NCBI GenBank assembly: GCA_020849625.1
Contig: JADLFV010000071.1
Location: 1 to 55,321, forward strand
Direction: 5' to 3'
Length of the DNA: 55,321 nt
From: Phycisphaeraceae bacterium
GTDB lineage: Bacteria; Planctomycetota; Phycisphaerae; Phycisphaerales; Phycisphaeraceae
Positions 36,754 to 45,465 of the stretch are shown one piece after another. A program made the translations under genes and the position numbers. Each line of letters begins with the position of its first letter. Position 1 is the first letter of the stretch. Below the pieces are notes generated by a model. The model was not told the DNA's origin. It did not search any database and was given only the letters and a program-made list of their open reading frames with translations.

Positions 36754-39120
36754 CTAAGAGTCGTTCGGGCTTAAAGTCCATTTCACGTGTCCGCCGGCAT
36801 TGTTCAATATTGGTTTGATTGTCGAAGGGTGGTGTAACTCTCCCACGGCTGATCCCGCCGATCGCCACCACTTCACATCAATCGGGCCGTGTGGCGTCGG
36901 CACCCGTCCTTCAGCGGCCTCGCAGGTGTTGATAAGGGGGTTCACAGTAAACTCGGCAAATCCTGGCTTGAGAGGTTTGATACCAAGAATGTAGGCATAG
37001 GCAAAGTAGGTGGGAATACCAGACCAACCATGGCACAGGCTGCCGCCGTGCAGGAAGTCACGCTGGCCGAGTTCCGTCTCCCAAAAAGTAGTGGCACCTG
37101 CGAAAAGCATTTTGCCCCATGTTGATCGAATGTGATCAAACACTTTGGTGGCGAGGTCCACTCGTGCGGTCAATATCGCCTCGTACTTATAGTATGCCTG
37201 GCTGATGCTGCTTTGGACCAGACCGTTCTCAGGAGAAGACAATCGTTCGCACAGTTCAGAAGCGATAGCCGGTGGAGCCGCACCTGATAGAACGGCCAAG
37301 GCTTGCGTTTCCTCCGCGTAGTGTGGTTCGCAAGGCACTTGTTCACCCTGATATGTCCGGTATGCTCCATCGCAGGCGCTCCAGAACAATCCATGGACAG
37401 CAGTGGCGATTTCACTCGCTCTTTCTTGATAGTGAAGGGCATGATCGTTCTGACCCAGCGCTAGCGCCATGTCAGCCAGTGAGTGTAGAGCAAGCACCAG
37501 AAAAAGATTCAAGGGCGCATCATAACGCTTGCCCCGCAAACCGCCGTGCTTGGGATGGGTCATATCCCGGCAATCCATGCCGTGGACCCAATCATAGAAG
37601 TTCCAAAAGCCCTCTCCCGTTGGGCTTGGAAGCAGGGTGTCTTCGGTAGCAGCAAGTATCTGATCAAGGATATTCCTGACACTCTCGTAACAGGACTCAA
37701 CATAGTCCACATCACCTGCATGCAGCAATTGATTTCCGATATTACGAATCAGCAGCAGCGTCAGGAAGGGAATGGTGATCTTGATCTTTGCGGGAGCGCA
37801 CATTTCGAGATAGCCGTCGGGCCGCAGCCCGCGAAGCAGCAGAGCCCAGGAGTACCTGGGGAACTGATACTCTGCGAAAGCATAGTAGCCGGTTAATGCC
37901 TGGTTGTGCGCGTCCGCAGCATAGATCGCCTGCTCTCGCCACGGGCAATCCTCGTAATGTTCATGCATGCACAGGTGGACCGTGCGGTTGCCTACTTCGA
38001 CAATTTTGTTCATCAAGTGATCCGGGCATGCAAACCTGCCAGCGTAGGCTACGGGATACTCAGCAGGCCTGAGCCCAATATGGTGCAGGGTGAAGTCCCC
38101 GTCACACTCGGTAACATGAAGTTGAATATATCTGCCGGCGTAACGGTCGATGAAGTGCGTGAACGACTGCACTCCATCTCGACAAACATATCGTGAGGCG
38201 AAATGCCTTCCTCGTATAGCGGCACGGACTCGGAGATCCGCAAGGTGCTCCCCAACGGCGATGTCAAGGATTGTCCCGGCCTTGGCGCATACTTCCAGGT
38301 CAATGTATCCGCACTCTTCCTGTTCCAGTTCGACCACCAGGTAGACGCCGCCGAGCGTGAAAACATTGTTCCTGATCGTTGCGGGTAAGCAGGTGATTTC
38401 TGTATACTCACTACTGGACCCAAACACCTCGTCTGACCTGCGCGCGGACAGCCAATCGGTCTGCATCATTTCAGCGATAGCCGCGTTCTGCAAAGACCGC
38501 TTGAAGACTCCCTGCGCCAAGATTGGCCCTGACCGACAACTTTTGACCAGCAGGTTACTGGTCGGGCGCTCGGTGGGCGGATCGCCGTCGATGCACGCTG
38601 GCGCCCGCCATTCACTGGGACACTTGTATTCGGGCGAACGCCATCCATCGTCTCTGCGCGCGTCGTAATCAAACACGAATCCAAGCTGATTACTTCGCCG
38701 CGGCATGTCACCCTGCCGGTAAGCCGGTGACATCCGGCAAATCGAATCCGTGCCACTGGCAGTGAATATGCCGTGGGCATCTTCCATGCAGTACCACAAG
38801 CGCGGCATGCCTTTAACATAGCTGTATGTGTTCGTACCGCAGTAGTATGCGAGAATAGCCAATGAGTTATGCGCTTGCAGCATTTCATCGCTGATACTCA
38901 AAGTCGAATACGTTTTGTCGGTCGGCCAGTCACTATACTGGCCTGATCCCAGGTACACACCATTCAGCCATGCCACATAATTGGTGTCGGCACTGATCAG
39001 AAGCCTCAAACGCCCTGAACCAACTGGGCGACCAAATCGATGAATGCATTCCAAATACTGATTGGGCAGATCGTTCCCTTGAGCATCCCAGATCCACTTT
39101 GCATCGGCACATCGTTTCAA
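36754..39120 (-). CDS. GH78-like alpha-L-rhamnosidase
   Basis: The 788-residue protein starts KRCADAKWIWDAQG after a TTG at 39120 that has GGGAGGT seven bases upstream; a GTG at 39159 is the alternative start. N-terminal beta domains (KWIWDAQ, LLISADTNYVAWLNG, YIDLEVCAKAGTILDI) precede an (alpha/alpha)6 barrel with YEDCPWREQAIYAADAHNQA, matching the DCPxRE motif of GH78 rhamnosidases, and LHGGSLCHGWSGIPTYF near the end. No signal peptide is seen, so it is probably cytoplasmic and acts on imported rhamnosides. It is the last gene of a minus-strand operon. Its divergence leaves other deoxy-sugars possible. Confidence 0.78.
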   Translation of the reverse strand: MKRCADAKWIWDAQGNDLPNQYLECIHRFGRPVGSGRLRLLISADTNYVAWLNGVYLGSGQYSDWPTDKTYSTLSISDEMLQAHNSLAILAYYCGTNTYSYVKGMPRLWYCMEDAHGIFTASGTDSICRMSPAYRQGDMPRRSNQLGFVFDYDARRDDGWRSPEYKCPSEWRAPACIDGDPPTERPTSNLLVKSCRSGPILAQGVFKRSLQNAAIAEMMQTDWLSARRSDEVFGSSSEYTEITCLPATIRNNVFTLGGVYLVVELEQEECGYIDLEVCAKAGTILDIAVGEHLADLRVRAAIRGRHFASRYVCRDGVQSFTHFIDRYAGRYIQLHVTECDGDFTLHHIGLRPAEYPVAYAGRFACPDHLMNKIVEVGNRTVHLCMHEHYEDCPWREQAIYAADAHNQALTGYYAFAEYQFPRYSWALLLRGLRPDGYLEMCAPAKIKITIPFLTLLLIRNIGNQLLHAGDVDYVESCYESVRNILDQILAATEDTLLPSPTGEGFWNFYDWVHGMDCRDMTHPKHGGLRGKRYDAPLNLFLVLALHSLADMALALGQNDHALHYQERASEIATAVHGLFWSACDGAYRTYQGEQVPCEPHYAEETQALAVLSGAAPPAIASELCERLSSPENGLVQSSISQAYYKYEAILTARVDLATKVFDHIRSTWGKMLFAGATTFWETELGQRDFLHGGSLCHGWSGIPTYFAYAYILGIKPLKPGFAEFTVNPLINTCEAAEGRVPTPHGPIDVKWWRSAGSAVGELHHPSTIKPILNNAGGHVKWTLSPNDS

Positions 39121-39239
39121 TTCCCGTACCTCCCGTATCAGCGAGTTGCGCACTAACACCCCGAGGCAGGCCCGACATCATCACACGGTCACACCGTGTC
39201 CCTTATCCGCGTACTGGCAAGCGAGCACTGGTCGGTGTG

Positions 39240-40268
39240 TTAGCCTGCGAGTGTTGATGCAAACCTCACTTTCCTTGCGATTTCTGCTTCGGCCTGGTTG
39301 ATGGGATGGCCTCTGGCTTCTTCCAGAAGAGCTTTGAAGTGCGGCATACCATCCTTCTGCTCCTTGGTCCATTCCTTGGCGAACTCCCCATTGCGGATTC
39401 TTTTCAGTATCTCAACCATGCGCTCACGAACGGTTAAGGGCAGAATCTTATCTGCATGACTCAACTCCCCATATTGCGCCGTGTGTGAATGCAGTGCGAG
39501 TTGCTTAACAAAACCGAGCTGCGCACAGGCCTTAAATACTTCAGCGACTTCACCCGAACCGTACATCTCCAGGGTCACCACGCCAGGATCGTAGCCCTCA
39601 TCAACAAGTATTTCATAGAGCCAGAGCATCGATCGCGTGAAGATCGGCATCAATGTCTGCTCCAGTATCAGGTCAAGAGTAGTTTCATCCTCGAAGGTCA
39701 TCTCAATGACACCAGCGCGCGTTGCACCGATACCTTTCGCCAATGCCAGCACCGTGCGCAGCGCATTTCCACTGGCGTCATGACCAACGCCAACATAGGC
39801 TGGTGCGCCTGATCCAGCTTCATAAGAGGTACGGACGGCTTGCCCGATCATCCTCGGCGCCAACAATATTACATCAACATGTTCTGGCGGAGTAATATAG
39901 CCGTAACAATAGTTATATCCGTGTCCAAAGCACAGTGTATGGTTTTTGGTCAGGCCTGGCGCAATCTGCGTCTCATAGATATGTCGCTGCACTTCATCAG
40001 GTATCAACATCATCAGTATTTCACCTGCACGAGTGGCATCCTTGAGTGACAGTACCTCAAAGCCATCACTCACCGCCTTTTCGGCGCTTGTATCCCGAAT
40101 GCTCGCCACCACGACCTGAACTCCGCTATCGCGCAGGTTCATCGCCTGGGAGCGTCCCTGATTACCGTAACCAATGATTACGACGCGCTTGCCCTTTAAG
40201 TGCGCAAGGTCGGCATCATCATCTCGGTAAACGGTGACTTCACGACGTTTAGCATTCCGCTTAACCAT
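39240..40268 (-). CDS. Divergent ketol-acid reductoisomerase-like protein
   Basis: The 342-residue protein has the KARI fold: GYGNQGRSQAMNLRDSG (33-49) as nucleotide site, GHGYN (115-119, family AHGFN) and the metal site DLILEQ (Asp199, Glu203). However, the family KGPGH loop is RMIGQ here (139-143), and the second metal pair (family FECLHE) reads LEMYGSGE (Glu234, Glu240) with two extra residues. The gene sits in a sugar operon (isomerase, SDR, rhamnosidase), not with ilvB/ilvD/leu genes. It is therefore unlikely to be the biosynthetic IlvC; I infer a reductoisomerase acting on a sugar-derived keto acid. GGAG precedes the ATG. Confidence 0.75.
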   Translation of the reverse strand: MVKRNAKRREVTVYRDDDADLAHLKGKRVVIIGYGNQGRSQAMNLRDSGVQVVVASIRDTSAEKAVSDGFEVLSLKDATRAGEILMMLIPDEVQRHIYETQIAPGLTKNHTLCFGHGYNYCYGYITPPEHVDVILLAPRMIGQAVRTSYEAGSGAPAYVGVGHDASGNALRTVLALAKGIGATRAGVIEMTFEDETTLDLILEQTLMPIFTRSMLWLYEILVDEGYDPGVVTLEMYGSGEVAEVFKACAQLGFVKQLALHSHTAQYGELSHADKILPLTVRERMVEILKRIRNGEFAKEWTKEQKDGMPHFKALLEEARGHPINQAEAEIARKVRFASTLAG

Positions 40269-40289
40269 GTGTTACTCCGCATATAAAAG

Positions 40290-41042
40290 TTATTGGATCA
40301 TGAGACCGCCGTCGACAACTATTGTCGCGCCTGTGACATAACCTGCTTGATCCGACGCCAAATAGACTGCGGCGCCGGCTACTTCTGCCGGGTGAGCGAA
40401 GCGGCCCATCGGGACAAATTTGCGGCAGTACTCGACGGCATCCTCGGTATCGTACCAAGGGGTCAGCTTGGTCTTTATTGTTCCAGGCGCTATGGCATTG
40501 ACTTGTATGTTGTGGCACGCCAACTCCAGCGCAGCAGAGCGCGTCAACATCTGGGTTCCACCTTTGCCCATGCAGTAGACGGACGCCCCCGGATCCGCGA
40601 TTTCTGCGGAAACACTGCTCATATTGATGATTTTGCCGCCATCGCCGCGGCGCACCATGTCCCGAGCTACCGCCTGCATCACAAAGAACTGACTCTTCAG
40701 ATTCGTTGTAAGCAATCGGTCATACAACTCTTCGGTTACTTCCAGAAAAGGCTTGGCAACGTGAATGCCCGCGTTATTAACGAGGATATCCACACGACCG
40801 TAATGCTGAACCACAGCAGAAACCATTCTGTCAATTGCAGCCATATCGGAGACATCCACCACAAGGCGCATGCCCTCACCACCGGCAGCACGGATCTGAG
40901 CCAGTGTCTGGTCGGCAGCTTTTTCATTAAGATCCGCGACGACGACAGTGGCGGCCTCTTGTGCATAGGCGAGCGCAATCGCTTGCCCGATCCCTTGGCC
41001 GGACCCCGTCACCAAAGCGATGCGATTCTGAAGAACCTGCAT
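40290..41042 (-). CDS. Short-chain dehydrogenase/reductase (SDR)
   Basis: The 250-residue classical SDR has TGSGQGIG (12-19), Asp37 after the second strand (NAD-type preference), NNAG (89-92), SS near 142 and YCMGK with Tyr156 and Lys160, ending VVDGG. GAGGG precedes the ATG, and the start overlaps the stop of the isomerase gene by one base (TGATG), so they are co-translated. It probably oxidises a sugar or sugar acid in the pathway of its neighbours. Acyl-carrier-protein reductase annotation, often given to such proteins, is less likely in this setting. Confidence 0.88.
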   Translation of the reverse strand: MQVLQNRIALVTGSGQGIGQAIALAYAQEAATVVVADLNEKAADQTLAQIRAAGGEGMRLVVDVSDMAAIDRMVSAVVQHYGRVDILVNNAGIHVAKPFLEVTEELYDRLLTTNLKSQFFVMQAVARDMVRRGDGGKIINMSSVSAEIADPGASVYCMGKGGTQMLTRSAALELACHNIQVNAIAPGTIKTKLTPWYDTEDAVEYCRKFVPMGRFAHPAEVAGAAVYLASDQAGYVTGATIVVDGGLMIQ

Positions 41043-41947
41043 CAGTCACCCTCACTCTGATATGTTGACAGTTGTCGTGATAGCATCAGCGTTTCACTCA
41101 CCACATCGACCTGGTCATTGTCCTGCCACTGTTCCCACACGTACTCGAAAGCAATGGCACCTGAGTAGTCTTGCTCGCTGAGGAGCGACAGAATGCGCAA
41201 GAAGTCGATCTCTCCTTCACGTGTTCGGCACTGGTTCTGGTGCCGCCTCGCCTGTCTGGCGTGAAAATGGCGGGTGTGTCTCAGAAGTGGTTCGATCTGA
41301 TCTTGCGGGTACCCTTGACACACGAAGTGAGCATAGTCAAGCGTAAGCGACAGGCCTTTGACCCGTTCGAGAAGGCGAAATGCGTCATCCGGCGACTCCG
41401 CAATTGATTCGATGTGCGGCTCTACGCTAATGGCTAGTCCTGCGTCACGACCAATGGCGACCAGATCGGAAAGAGCCTCGCAAGCGAGGTCAAAGGAATT
41501 CTCGCGACCCAATGTTGGCTGTTCCACGCCTGGACAGAGGGTAACACCGGGAATACCAGCCGCTATACAGAAGTCAGCCACGCGCCTTAGCGTTTCTCTG
41601 TTACTGCTGCGGTGCACTGGATCAGGATCATTCACACAATGCTCAATCAGCCCGGGGCCAAAAGTCACAAACAAATCCGATAGAGCTAAACCTGATGATT
41701 GCGTGTGCTGAAGAATCAGGTTTGCCATTCCAGCCGGATCGGCTGCGAGCGCGTCGGCGTCATAGTGGGCCCAACCAGTGAACGCCCCGAGGTCAATGTG
41801 CCGAAAGCCCAGCAGCTTCGTGATCTGCGTTACCTTTTCAAATGGCAACAGTGACCACGACCACGAGGTAAAGGCAAATGGAAACGTTTTCACCCTGATG
41901 TTGCCCCTGCTGACCGTGGACCTGGTAACCCGGTCGGTTTCAATCAT
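41042..41947 (-). CDS. Sugar isomerase/epimerase (xylose isomerase-like TIM barrel)
   Basis: The 301-residue protein matches the AP-endonuclease-2/xylose-isomerase-like superfamily: FAFTSWSWSLLPFEKVTQIT, GFRHIDLG, AGIPGVTLCPG, GLAISVEPH with the metal-ligand Glu, SLTLDYAHFV with Asp and His, HFHARQARR, and YSGAIAFEYVWEQW with the final Glu. These are the expected metal-binding positions. The start at 41947 is uncertain; a GTG 54 bases in is possible. It is followed directly by the SDR and KARI-like genes. A role in converting a keto/aldose sugar of the rhamnoside pathway is inferred. Confidence 0.8.
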   Translation of the reverse strand: MIETDRVTRSTVSRGNIRVKTFPFAFTSWSWSLLPFEKVTQITKLLGFRHIDLGAFTGWAHYDADALAADPAGMANLILQHTQSSGLALSDLFVTFGPGLIEHCVNDPDPVHRSSNRETLRRVADFCIAAGIPGVTLCPGVEQPTLGRENSFDLACEALSDLVAIGRDAGLAISVEPHIESIAESPDDAFRLLERVKGLSLTLDYAHFVCQGYPQDQIEPLLRHTRHFHARQARRHQNQCRTREGEIDFLRILSLLSEQDYSGAIAFEYVWEQWQDNDQVDVVSETLMLSRQLSTYQSEGD

Positions 41948-42041
41948 AGCCTGCTGTGAACCACCCTGTCACATCGTCACCGACTGATTTCACTGTACGC
42001 CTGTCGCGGGGCGCATCGGTTTGCTCCGCACCGGCCACGTA

Positions 42042-42812
42042 TTACTCGGGGCGCCCCCACGGATACTCACTGTGCCAGATGACAGTGTCGATCGGCTGCA
42101 CCTCCGCCTTGGTATGGGGAACAACGTGGCCGTCAACGTACAGCATGTTGGCAGTGCCGTCACCGAAGGAATCGCCATTGACATAGGTAATACCGCCGGG
42201 TGCCGAGTGATAGAATTTGACGTACTTGAGATAGCCGCCGCGAACCCACCAAAGGCCGTCGTCAATATAAGTGCCACCCGAATCCGTAAAATAGATTTGC
42301 CTGGCCGTGGCCTTGACATCGGAGCCACGGTCATATGGTGCGGGTCGGCTCTCAGCCCATCGATCACCACCGATATAATACTTATTCATTCCATAATGAA
42401 CTCGATTGATCTCAGTTGGCGTTTTGTATGCCGAAGGGCACATCAGAAATCCGGGATTAGACGGCAGCGGCTTGCGGAATCCGATTCCGTCCAGAGCAGG
42501 CATGCCAATCTGGTGCCGCATGATGTAAGGCCATAACTGAGTCGTGGGGGTATCGAGGTCATTTTGTATTGTGATCGAACGGTGCCAGCGATAGGATTGT
42601 GACGAGTTGGGCGGTAGCCAGTCATCCTCGTCCACCAGATACGCTTGGGCTGACACGCCAAGACTTCGAAGGTTCGAGGCACACGTCATGGCTTGAGCGG
42701 CAGCGCGCGCGCTGCGCAACGCTGGCAGGAGCAGCGCGATAAGCAGAGAGATGATGCTTACCACCACAAGCAATTCGATAAGCGTAAAAGCAATTTGTTT
42801 CCTGATCCGCAT
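42042..42812 (-). CDS. Pseudopilin-like protein (prepilin N-methylation motif)
   Basis: The 256-residue protein begins [20 protein letters not shown] with the pilin methylation motif and helix, and ends with [13 protein letters not shown], the late DGH motif. AGGAG lies eight bases before the ATG. It is the first gene of the minus-strand rhamnoside operon, 94 bases ahead of the isomerase, and has the promoter with the ATTGTATACAAT palindrome about 95 bases upstream. Its role in a catabolic operon is unknown. Confidence 0.87.
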   Translation of the reverse strand: MRIRKQIAFTLIELLVVVSIISLLIALLLPALRSARAAAQAMTCASNLRSLGVSAQAYLVDEDDWLPPNSSQSYRWHRSITIQNDLDTPTTQLWPYIMRHQIGMPALDGIGFRKPLPSNPGFLMCPSAYKTPTEINRVHYGMNKYYIGGDRWAESRPAPYDRGSDVKATARQIYFTDSGGTYIDDGLWWVRGGYLKYVKFYHSAPGGITYVNGDSFGDGTANMLYVDGHVVPHTKAEVQPIDTVIWHSEYPWGRPE

Positions 42813-42906
42813 GAGATGGCTCCTAAAAGCTAGAATCGCTCAAAAGGACAATGAGTCCAGACGCCATAGGCCGAGGGGCGTGCGCCATCAGTCATCAACG
42901 GCACAC

Positions 42907-42934
42907 ATTGTATACAATTTTGTGCCCATGTCAA
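42907..42934 (-). promoter_or_regulatory. Promoter with ATTGTATACAAT operator (site A)
   Basis: On the minus strand TTGACA (42934-42929), 16 bases, TACAAT (42912-42907). The perfect 12-bp palindrome ATTGTATACAAT (42907-42918) covers the -10 box. It is likely the control site for the 42812-36754 operon, bound by the FCD regulator encoded from 43244. Confidence 0.65.
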
Positions 42935-43194
42935 GCCTTCACCTGCAGACACCGTCCGAACCCGAACGATTGGTGTGGAATTGTGGCAGTCTTGAGGCGC
43001 GACAGCGGCCGTCGGCTTCGAAATAATATATATAAATAATTATCAATAATATATTTATCTAAATTGTTGTCCGACGTAATCTGGACTTCTTTACCAGATG
43101 TTAGTATTTGGGAGCGGGTTCAGATTCGCCCGTGGGTTTTTTGCGTTACAATACGATGATCATTTTCCCATCGAGGGAAATCAGAAAAGAGTTG

Positions 43195-43206
43195 TTGGTA
43201 TACAAT
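43195..43206. promoter_or_regulatory. Candidate operator TTGGTATACAAT (site B)
   Basis: This lies 38 bases before the regulator start codon and keeps GTATACAATT of site A, with one half-site changed. Its position suggests autoregulation. No good -35 box is visible. Confidence 0.45.
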
Positions 43207-43243
43207 TGAGGGTGACCGGATCCACATACTTTGGGGTGATGCC

Positions 43244-44035
43244 TTGCCAGCCGATACGCGTGAAAGACGAAGAAACCTGAAGAACCGCGCATACCGCTTT
43301 CTGGTCCAGGAACTGATCGCAGGAAACCTGCCGGCTGGTTCTCGTGTATCCGAAATACGGATTGCGCAAAAGGCATCCATCAGCCGCACGCCGATCCGCG
43401 AGGCCTTTCGCAAACTAGAGAGCATGGGGCTGCTTGAGCAGATCCCAAACCGCGGCGTGTTCGTCAAGTCGCTTTCGACTGAGGAATACGAAGACATGCT
43501 CGATTTGCGGGAGCTGCTGGAGGGCTTTGCGGCACGCAAGGCGGCAGCTCGCATCACACCGAGTGAAATCGCGCGACTTGAAACCTGCTGCCATGTCCAT
43601 TTGGAATTAGCCTTCGAGGCCAGAAAAACAAGGTCGGACAAATTAGATCTTCATCAAATTCTGCAGTCACTTGAAGCGGATGCGACGTTCCATAAAACCA
43701 TACTGGACAGTTCGGATTGCACGCAACTGATCAGCATCATGGACAATCTATCCATCGCATCACTGGTTCTGGCCAGACTGATCCCCGAGGACCTGGACCA
43801 GAATCCTGCTGAGCGTTATGAACGAGTCTATCGAGAGCACTCTCAAATTGTGGACGCACTGAGGCGCGCGGACAGCAATGAGGCATGTCGCCTGGCCATG
43901 GAACACATCCACAGAAAGAAGCAGTATGTATTGGCTCGCTATCACCGCGAGAAACAGTCGGTTGGTGCTCCTGCTCCGGACCACCAGGAGTTGTTCCAGC
44001 ACCTGTCAAACCAGTTTCTCAAGAGTGTGATCTAA
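43244..44035 (+). CDS. GntR/FCD family transcriptional regulator
   Basis: The 263-residue protein starts at TTG (43244) with GGGGTG five bases upstream; no in-frame ATG or GTG exists nearby. The winged helix is at about 12-80 (LKNRAYRFLVQELIAGNLPA, IRIAQKASISRTPIREAFRK, NRGVFVK) and an FCD domain follows (DMLDLRELLEGFAARKAAAR, DATFHKTILDSSD, HSQIVDALRRADSNEACRLA). The flanking gaps hold three GTATAC palindromes, so it likely controls the rhamnoside operon, itself and the PEP-CTERM gene at 44387. Confidence 0.88.
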   Translation: MPADTRERRRNLKNRAYRFLVQELIAGNLPAGSRVSEIRIAQKASISRTPIREAFRKLESMGLLEQIPNRGVFVKSLSTEEYEDMLDLRELLEGFAARKAAARITPSEIARLETCCHVHLELAFEARKTRSDKLDLHQILQSLEADATFHKTILDSSDCTQLISIMDNLSIASLVLARLIPEDLDQNPAERYERVYREHSQIVDALRRADSNEACRLAMEHIHRKKQYVLARYHREKQSVGAPAPDHQELFQHLSNQFLKSVI

Positions 44036-44217
44036 GCGCATCAGCTCTGGCTGTCTCGCTTCTCCACGATCCCGATTCTTGATCCTCACGTCTTCATCGC
44101 CTCAAGTTGTAACCTATAAGTCATTTTATGATATTACTTTACAAATATATTTAGTGTTTGTCTCCTGTCCACATAGGCCACTTTCGTGACTTGATTTACC
44201 AGAGGGCAACTAAATTC

Positions 44218-44259
44218 TTGACAAACGCCAAAAATTGTATACACTGAATCGTATACAAT
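44218..44259 (+). promoter_or_regulatory. Promoter with double GTATAC operator (site C)
   Basis: TTGACA (44218-44223), 16 bases, TACACT (44240-44245), the same spacing as at site A. ATTGTATAC (44234-44242) and GTATACAAT (44251-44259) form an inverted repeat with an eight-base spacer; the first overlaps the -10 box. The leader to the ATG at 44387 is about 135 bases. Confidence 0.6.
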
Positions 44260-44386
44260 AATAAGGCCGCTCGGCAGTCGCAGATTCAGATCCGTTTTCT
44301 CTCGGTATCCGTGTGCAAGCGGTTGGAACCTGTCACCAACCATGTTCGCAATAGGGTTCATCAACAATTGAAAGGAGCAGAAGGGT

Positions 44387-45130
44387 ATGTTGTACAGAGT
44401 CATCGCCTCGGTCGTCGTGATTGCTGCCTTGGTGGCCAGCGCCGCGCAGGCAGCAATCATGGAAGATTTTGAATCGGAGAGTCAGGGAGCGGTGGTGAAC
44501 GGGCAGGCGATCGGTGGTCTGACCGCCTCAGTCGCATCAGGGACTGCCCAAATCATTCCTTCACCATTCGTGGCCGGCGGGAACAATGCATTCCAGTACA
44601 GCGGCGCAACCTATCTTTACGCATCCGGCCTGAACATCCCTGATGTGAGTGCCACCACGGTGAGCTTCGATCTGAACATCCAGTGGGCACGAACCAGTGG
44701 TACTGGTTCGTGGTTCCTCGATTTGGACGGTCGCCTCCCCGATAACAGCGTCGCCATGCTCGTGCGCCTCTATTACAAAATGAATGCTGGCGCAACCCAA
44801 ACCTGGCTGATCGGCTACAACGGAAATGCCACAACCTATACAGACTACACGTACCTTCCACTTAACACCAATGCCCGCATTGACGTGACGTTGCATTGGG
44901 ATACCGATACCTATGACGTCTCGGTCACTCTTGATGACAGTACCGTACTGACGTCGTATACGGGACTCGGGTTGTACACGGCAGGCGCGGTGGCGCTGGA
45001 TGGCATCGGCATCGGTGACTACGGCGGCACCAATATGCAAGCCAAGGTGGATAACATCGTTGTGCCCGAACCGGCCAGCATGCTGCTTGCTGCTGCGGGC
45101 GCTCTTCTGTTTGCCCGAAGAAGGGTTTGA
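44387..45130 (+). CDS. PEP-CTERM protein with EDFE-type beta-sandwich module
   Basis: The 247-residue protein has GGAG before the ATG, a signal peptide (MLYRVIASVVVIAALVASAA..A), a single beta-sandwich module starting MEDFESESQGA with SPFVAGGNNAFQYSG, VRLYYKMNAGATQTWLIGYN and YDVSVTLDD, and VPEPASMLLAAAGALLFARRR at the end. The same module occurs in the protein at 45466 and between the esterase and dockerin parts of the protein at 48171. A carbohydrate-binding role is plausible but not shown. It is the first gene after the FCD regulator and has an operator of its own. Confidence 0.82.
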   Translation: MLYRVIASVVVIAALVASAAQAAIMEDFESESQGAVVNGQAIGGLTASVASGTAQIIPSPFVAGGNNAFQYSGATYLYASGLNIPDVSATTVSFDLNIQWARTSGTGSWFLDLDGRLPDNSVAMLVRLYYKMNAGATQTWLIGYNGNATTYTDYTYLPLNTNARIDVTLHWDTDTYDVSVTLDDSTVLTSYTGLGLYTAGAVALDGIGIGDYGGTNMQAKVDNIVVPEPASMLLAAAGALLFARRRV

Positions 45131-45185
45131 GCGTCAGTGTGTTTATCGACTTGGTCATTTATTCCCTGAAAGATATGACTACCGG

Positions 45186-45213
45186 CATGCACATGCCCAA
45201 TCGCATGTGCATG
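45186..45213. repeat. Perfect inverted repeat between two PEP-CTERM genes
   Basis: CATGCACATG (45186-45195) and CATGTGCATG (45204-45213) are exact reverse complements with an eight-base loop, 55 bases past the stop at 45130. It could be a terminator-like hairpin without a U-run, or a protein-binding site for the gene at 45466. Confidence 0.5.
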
Positions 45214-45465
45214 TCTTGCAACGGTTGAGTTGTGTTTCAATAGCTCAAGCGAGTAAGCGAAATGGTATCGCAGCAATTTGACAAATCCAAGTGTGTGTAA
45301 TGATGCCAGTGTTTTGACTCACGACTTGTCACGTGCGGGCCCACTGGTCTGTGCGTATACGGCCGGAAAGGCATTATTAAGGACGAGGCTATCAGGCGGG
45401 CGGCGCATAACAAGGGTCTGTTTTTCCACTTACTTCTTCCCACGATTATGGAAAGGGTATCAGGA

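Noticed and set aside
39240..40268. Biosynthetic IlvC for valine/isoleucine
   Set aside because: The KGPGH and second metal motifs are changed and no other branched-chain genes are adjacent.
45355..45360. GTATAC in the gap before the gene at 45466, as a fourth operator
   Set aside because: The flanks (GTGC and GGCC) do not match ATTGTATACAAT and no -35 is placed as at sites A and C.
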